Positions 7,574 to 11,397 of a DNA stretch of 11,397 nucleotides are shown in pieces. Source of the stretch: Ignavibacteria bacterium UBA5771 (GTDB lineage Bacteria; Bacteroidota; Ignavibacteria; Kapaibacteriales; UBA2268); contig DIEP01000058.1 in assembly GCA_002418685.1 (NCBI GenBank), positions 1-11,397 of the forward strand, written 5' to 3'. Each line of letters starts with the position of its first letter. The first letter of the stretch is position 1. The translations under genes were made by a program, and so were the position numbers. Under the pieces are notes generated by a model. That model had not been told where the DNA came from, made no database searches, and saw only the letters and a list, made by a program, of their open reading frames with translations.

Positions 7574-7689
7574 TTTGACAGTCCCACTAAAAATCATAAT
7601 CAATCTGACTAAAATCGAAGGTTTGTTTTTTGCAAATTAGTTAATTTTATTTTTTTTCAAAATCAATTTAATTATAATCAATAAATAAT

Positions 7690-9744
7690 ATGTTAAATAG
7701 TTCAATTTTAAATCCAAAAAGTATTGCAATTATTGGCGCTTCCAATGATATTACAAAACCTGGCGGCAAAGTATTAAAAAATCTATTATTCGCAAATTTT
7801 TCAAAAAATATTTATCCTGTCAATCCCAAAGAATCTATCATTCAAGGATTGAAGTGCTATAATAATATTTCGCAACTTCCCGAAACAGACTGTGCCATTC
7901 TCGCGATTCCCGCTTCTGCTGTTAATGAAACAGTTCAATATCTTGCAGAAAATAAAAATACGCGAGGTTTTATTGTCTTTTCCGCGGGATTCGGGGAATT
8001 AAACGAGGAAGGCAAAAAATTAGAAAATGAACTGAAAGCAATAATTAAAAAATATAATGCTAATCTGATTGGACCTAACAGCATCGGCGTGCTAAATACA
8101 AATTATGCAGGAGTCTTTGCAGGGGCAATTCCCAAGTTAGAAATTAAGGGTGTTGATTTTGTCACGGGTTCGGGGGCTACAGCAGTATTTATTGTGGAGC
8201 AAGCAATTCTTCGCGGACTGCCCTTTTCCAGTGTTTATTCTGTTGGAAATAGTGCTCAAATTGGAGTTGAAGAAGTATTAGAATATTGGGACGAAACTTT
8301 TTCCTCAAATGGCGCAAAAGTGAAAATGATTTATATCGAGCAAGTTCATAATCCCGAGAAATTTTATAAGCATACATCATCACTTATCAAAAAAGGAGCA
8401 AAAATTATAGCATTAAAGGCGGGTTCGACCGATTCGGGTGCTCGTGCAGTTTCATCGCATACGGGTGCTTTGGCGGGGTCTGATACAGCGGTTGATGCTT
8501 TATTTAAAAAAGCAGGTATAATCCGCAGCTTCAGTCGTGATGAGCTTGTGACCGTTGCATGTGTATTGATGTATAGAGAATTACATGGCAAGAATCTTGC
8601 TGTTATAACTCATGCGGGAGGACCGGGAATTCTCTGCACAGATCAACTGATAAAAGATGGTTTCAAAGTTCCTAAGATTGAAGGAACTGATGCAAAAGAC
8701 TTGCTCGATGAATTGTTTTATGGCTCATCTGTTTCAAATCCAATTGATTTTCTTGCAACGGGGACACCCGAACAATTAGGGCTAATACTCGATTATGTGG
8801 AGAATAAATTTGATAATATCGATGGGAGCATTGTTATTTATGGAACGCCTGGTCTTTTTGATGTTACTCCCGCTTATGATATTTTGAATGAAAAAATTAA
8901 TAATTCCAAAAAGCCAATATTTCCCGTTCTTCCGTCACCTGTGCAAACCAAAGATGCTATTGAACATTTTATTTCCCTTGGAAATGCTATTTTTCCTGAT
9001 GAAACACGTCTTGCAGAAGCATTAGCTCGGGTATATAATTCACCTAAATATATTGAAGAAACTCAACCTTCATATTCGATAAACTATGATATTATAAGGG
9101 ATATTATTAAAACAAATGAGAAAGGTAAATTTTTATCACCTGAAAATAATGCAAAAATTTTAGATGCAATAGGGATACCAAGAGCAACGGAAATTCTTAT
9201 AAAAAATGAAAGCGATATAGATATGTTTTCAAAAAAAATCAGTTATCCCGTTGTAATGAAAATAATAGGACCTGTCCATAAAACAGATGTTGGCGGTGTG
9301 ATATTGAACATCCAAGATGATAATGAGTTGCGGAAGGCGTTTGCAAAAATTATATCCATTCCAAATGCAGAAGGAGCTTTAATTCAACCAATGCTAAAAG
9401 GAACAGAATTATACATTGGAGTAAAAAAAGAAGAAACCTTCGGTCATTTAATATTCTTTGGTTTAGGAGGAATATTTATTGAAGTTATAAAAGATGTTGC
9501 TTATGAGCTTGCACCGTTTGGGAAAAATACAGCTGATCGACTAATTAAATCAATTCGCAGTTATCCAATGATTGAAGGTGTTCGTGGTCAAAAGGGTATA
9601 AATCAAGAAAAATTGATTGATATAATATTAAGAATATCTGAATTGACACGAATTGCTCCTGAAATATCCGAAATGGATATAAATCCATTGATTGCAACAG
9701 AAGATGATATATATGCCATTGATATTAGAATAAAAATTGGCTAA
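7690..9744 (+). CDS. ADP-forming acyl-CoA synthetase (acetate-CoA ligase type), alpha-beta fusion
   Basis: This 684-residue protein belongs to the NDP-forming acyl-CoA synthetase family, which converts acyl-CoA, ADP and phosphate to the acid, CoA and ATP. An N-terminal CoA-binding domain (about 7-130, SIAIIGASND) is followed by succinyl-CoA-ligase-like domains (about 150-450) and a C-terminal ATP-grasp domain (about 465-684). H257 in SSHTGALAG is the phosphorylated alpha-type histidine, E217 in IYIEQV the likely partner Glu, and H530 in GPVHKTDVGG the second, beta-type histidine. GLGGIFIEVIKD (591-602) and EMDINPL (661-667) are ATP-grasp motifs. The order alpha then beta and a length near 700 are typical of fused enzymes. 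No GNAT domain is present, so it is not a Pat-type lysine acetyltransferase. Acetyl-CoA is the default substrate but is not provable from sequence. E606 (DVAYELAP) sits where I remember Arg in many relatives. The ATG fits the usual N-terminus; no Shine-Dalgarno is seen. fumC follows after 97 bp. Confidence 0.92.
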   Translation: MLNSSILNPKSIAIIGASNDITKPGGKVLKNLLFANFSKNIYPVNPKESIIQGLKCYNNISQLPETDCAILAIPASAVNETVQYLAENKNTRGFIVFSAGFGELNEEGKKLENELKAIIKKYNANLIGPNSIGVLNTNYAGVFAGAIPKLEIKGVDFVTGSGATAVFIVEQAILRGLPFSSVYSVGNSAQIGVEEVLEYWDETFSSNGAKVKMIYIEQVHNPEKFYKHTSSLIKKGAKIIALKAGSTDSGARAVSSHTGALAGSDTAVDALFKKAGIIRSFSRDELVTVACVLMYRELHGKNLAVITHAGGPGILCTDQLIKDGFKVPKIEGTDAKDLLDELFYGSSVSNPIDFLATGTPEQLGLILDYVENKFDNIDGSIVIYGTPGLFDVTPAYDILNEKINNSKKPIFPVLPSPVQTKDAIEHFISLGNAIFPDETRLAEALARVYNSPKYIEETQPSYSINYDIIRDIIKTNEKGKFLSPENNAKILDAIGIPRATEILIKNESDIDMFSKKISYPVVMKIIGPVHKTDVGGVILNIQDDNELRKAFAKIISIPNAEGALIQPMLKGTELYIGVKKEETFGHLIFFGLGGIFIEVIKDVAYELAPFGKNTADRLIKSIRSYPMIEGVRGQKGINQEKLIDIILRISELTRIAPEISEMDINPLIATEDDIYAIDIRIKIG

Positions 9745-9830
9745 TTTCACATATTAATTAAAAATCATAATTTAACCTGAAATCAAAGATTTTTCATAAA
9801 TTTGTTTATTTAAAATTATATATTTTATAA

Positions 9831-9835
9831 AGGAG
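9831..9835 (+). promoter_or_regulatory. Shine-Dalgarno of fumC
   Basis: AGGAG lies 6 nt before the ATG at 9842 and is the strongest ribosome binding site in the window. Together with the conserved N-terminal EYRIEKDSMGE it fixes the start. The AT-rich stretch just upstream (TTTG at 9801-9804, TATATTTT at 9819-9826) has only 14 nt between the two elements, too short for a standard Bacteroidota promoter. Confidence 0.75.
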
Positions 9836-9841
9836 TAAAAA

Positions 9842-11236
9842 ATGGAATATCGAATTGAAAAAGACTCAATGGGCGAAATCCAAGTGCCCGCTGATAAGTA
9901 TTACGGTGCACAATCAGCTCGTTCATTAATTCATTTTGAAATTGGCACAGAAAAAATGCCACGTGAAATTATTCGTGCAATGGGAATTTTGAAAAAGGCG
10001 GCTGCCATTGCTAATTACGAACTTGGTTTATTATCGAAAGAGAAAATGGAATTGATTTCTCAGGCTGCTGACGAAGTAATCGAAGGCAAACTCGATGAAC
10101 ATTTTCCACTTTCAATTTGGCAAACGGGTTCGGGGACGCAATCAAATATGAATGCAAATGAAGTAATCTCGAACAGAGCTATTGAAATTGCAGGTGGAGT
10201 GATGGGCAGCAAAAATCCCATTCATCCAAATGATGATGTGAATAAATCTCAAAGTTCGAATGATACTTTCCCAACTGCTATGCATATTGCGGCAGCTGAG
10301 GAAATTACTCATCGATTGATTCCCGCTGTTGAAGTCCTGAAAAATACTTTAGCAGAAAAGTCCAATCAATTCAAGGATATTATCAAGGTTGGAAGGACAC
10401 ATTTGCAGGATGCTGTGCCATTGTCCCTCGGACAAGAGTTCTCAGGATACACACAGCAACTAACCAATGGAATTGAGCGAATTAAAGCAGTGCTGCCAGG
10501 AATTTATGAGCTGGCACTTGGTGGAACTGCGGTTGGAACGGGGCTGAACACTCATCCAAGATTTGCCGAACTTGCAGTAGGTAAAATTGCCGAATTAACG
10601 GGTCTTCCATTTGTTCAAGCACCAAATAAATTTGAAGCACTTGCAGCACACGATGCTCTTGTTTTTGCGCATGGAGCTATGAAAACTCTCGCGGCATCAT
10701 TTATGAAAATTGCAAATGATATACGTTGGCTTGCATCAGGTCCACGATGTGGGATTGGTGAGTTGATAATTCCCGAAAATGAGCCAGGCTCATCGATTAT
10801 GCCTGGTAAAGTAAATCCAACGCAATCAGAGGCAATGACAATGGTTGCTGTGCAAGTAATTGCAAATGATGTCGCGGTGAATATGGCAGGAGCATCGGGA
10901 AATTTCGAGCTTAATGTTTTTAAACCTGTTTTGATTTATAATTTTCTACAAAGTGTGCGATTGCTTTCTGATACTGCCCGAATGTTTAATGAACATTGTG
11001 CACAAGGCATCGAAGCAAATCGAGAAAAGATTCAGCATTATTTGGATGATACTCTTATGCTTGTGACTGCTTTGAATCCATATATTGGATATGATAATGC
11101 AGCAAAAATTGCTAAATATGCGCATAAGAACAATTTGACTTTGAAACAGGGTGCTCTTGAACTAAAATTATTGACTGAAGAAGAATTTGATAAATATGTT
11201 CGACCTGAAAATATGTTAGGTCCAAATATAGATTAG
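9842..11236 (+). CDS. fumC: Fumarate hydratase class II (fumarase C)
   Basis: The enzyme interconverts fumarate and (S)-malate in the TCA cycle, in the cytoplasm. The 464 residues compare with 467 in E. coli FumC, and the family motifs run in order: TGSGTQSNMNANEVISNRA (95-113), SSNDTFPTAMHIA (138-150), GRTHLQDAVPLSLGQ (184-198, H187 equivalent to E. coli H188) and the fumarase/aspartase signature GSSIMPGKVNPTQ (316-328, S317 equivalent to the catalytic S318). No iron-sulfur ligands are expected in this class. FumC-type residues and length separate it from aspartase and from argininosuccinate lyase. It lies 97 bp after the acyl-CoA synthetase gene on the same strand. Co-transcription is possible but unproven, since the gene has its own strong Shine-Dalgarno. 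No clear terminator follows. The frame is complete and undamaged. Confidence 0.98.
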   Translation: MEYRIEKDSMGEIQVPADKYYGAQSARSLIHFEIGTEKMPREIIRAMGILKKAAAIANYELGLLSKEKMELISQAADEVIEGKLDEHFPLSIWQTGSGTQSNMNANEVISNRAIEIAGGVMGSKNPIHPNDDVNKSQSSNDTFPTAMHIAAAEEITHRLIPAVEVLKNTLAEKSNQFKDIIKVGRTHLQDAVPLSLGQEFSGYTQQLTNGIERIKAVLPGIYELALGGTAVGTGLNTHPRFAELAVGKIAELTGLPFVQAPNKFEALAAHDALVFAHGAMKTLAASFMKIANDIRWLASGPRCGIGELIIPENEPGSSIMPGKVNPTQSEAMTMVAVQVIANDVAVNMAGASGNFELNVFKPVLIYNFLQSVRLLSDTARMFNEHCAQGIEANREKIQHYLDDTLMLVTALNPYIGYDNAAKIAKYAHKNNLTLKQGALELKLLTEEEFDKYVRPENMLGPNID

Positions 11237-11278
11237 CATTTTTTATTGAATATAATTTGTGAAAGGAATTCTGCCGGG

Positions 11279-11397
11279 GTCTCATAAATCAAATATTGAT
11301 CATTAGAAGCAGAGAAAGAAATCCGAATGTCCTTACATATCAATGTCATCTGGATTTCTCGCTATGCTCGAAATAATCGAAATTTGACTTATGAGAC
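11279..11397. repeat. 119-bp imperfect inverted repeat at the right edge
   Basis: Arms 11279-11329 and 11347-11397 pair over 51 positions with 39 matches, no gaps and a 17-nt centre. The outer ends are strongest (GTCTCATA against TATGAGAC, then TCAAAT against ATTTGA), and AGAAATCC pairs with GGATTTCT further in. The right arm contains GGATTTCTCGCTATGCTCGAAA, a pattern typical of widespread intergenic palindromic repeats. It lies 42 bp after the fumC stop. It could act as a weak bidirectional terminator or be a non-autonomous mobile repeat; no protein is encoded. The element probably extends past the window. Confidence 0.7.

Larger units (their letters stand above)
7212..7689. other. Divergent intergenic region with decayed palindromic repeats
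   Basis: This 478-bp region must hold the promoters of both the leftward nuclease gene and the rightward synthetase gene. No reading frame is convincing. Two stretches (about 7351-7405 and 7530-7573) resemble intergenic palindromic repeats. I see no clear pair of -33/-7 boxes: TAATTTTA at 7642-7649 is close to TAnnTTTG, but the nearest TTTG copies (7622 and 7629) are too close for the usual spacing. Confidence 0.5.

Noticed and set aside
7212..7689. Hidden small gene, tRNA or small RNA in the divergent gap
   Set aside because: No frame with a credible start and motif, no cloverleaf and no strong promoter-terminator pair was found; the only structure seen is repeat-like.
8189..8591. Minus-strand frames over the acyl-CoA synthetase gene
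   Set aside because: They are shadows of the region that encodes E217 and H257, which fits its family fully.
9780..9794. Terminator hairpin between the synthetase gene and fumC
   Set aside because: GAAATC-AAA-GATTTT gives only a 6-bp AT-rich stem, too weak to call.
9801..9826. Bacteroidota -33/-7 promoter for fumC (TTTG and TATATTTT)
   Set aside because: The spacing is 14 nt instead of about 19-21, and a start there would leave almost no leader before the ribosome binding site.

Overview
The window is AT-rich bacterial DNA from a member of the Bacteroidota/FCB assemblage, meaning Bacteroidota or a relative such as Ignavibacteriota or Kapabacteria. This placement is inferred. It rests on two large secreted proteins with GEVED, Ig-like and PKD modules and a C-terminal domain of the type IX secretion (T9SS) type A kind, on mostly absent Shine-Dalgarno sequences, and on the overall gene content. 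I cannot name a genus.

Layout. Positions 1-7211 are read from the minus strand. In transcription order they hold a DnaQ-type exonuclease fused to a UvrC-like GIY-YIG/Fe-S/UVR nuclease (7211-5517, GTG start), then two tandem paralogous T9SS-type surface or secreted proteins. The first paralog, B, is complete (5296-2849, 815 aa). The second, A, runs off the left edge (2535 to 1, 845 codons visible, about 59 missing by comparison with B). Positions 7690-11236 are read from the plus strand and hold a fused ADP-forming acyl-CoA (acetate-CoA) synthetase and a class II fumarase (fumC). A 478-bp gap between the divergent halves has no convincing gene and contains what look like decayed intergenic palindromic repeats. 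The last 119 bp form a long imperfect inverted repeat that ends at the window edge.

How the genes relate. The plus-strand pair is central carbon and energy metabolism: ATP formation from acyl-CoA, and fumarate/malate interconversion. The nuclease fusion is a DNA repair or processing enzyme with no evident link to its neighbours. The two surface proteins are the most dynamic part. They share every module, but A carries four copies of an approximately 90-residue repeat and B three. Their 3' parts are about 92% identical in DNA over some 750 bp by manual count, while the 5' parts are clearly more diverged. This suggests duplication followed by unequal recombination or gene conversion.

I found no tRNA, rRNA, CRISPR array, transposase or phage gene. 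I do not see a clearly new multi-gene system. The observations most worth pursuing are the modular evolution of the tandem T9SS proteins, the architecture of the exonuclease/GIY-YIG fusion, and the palindromic intergenic repeats.
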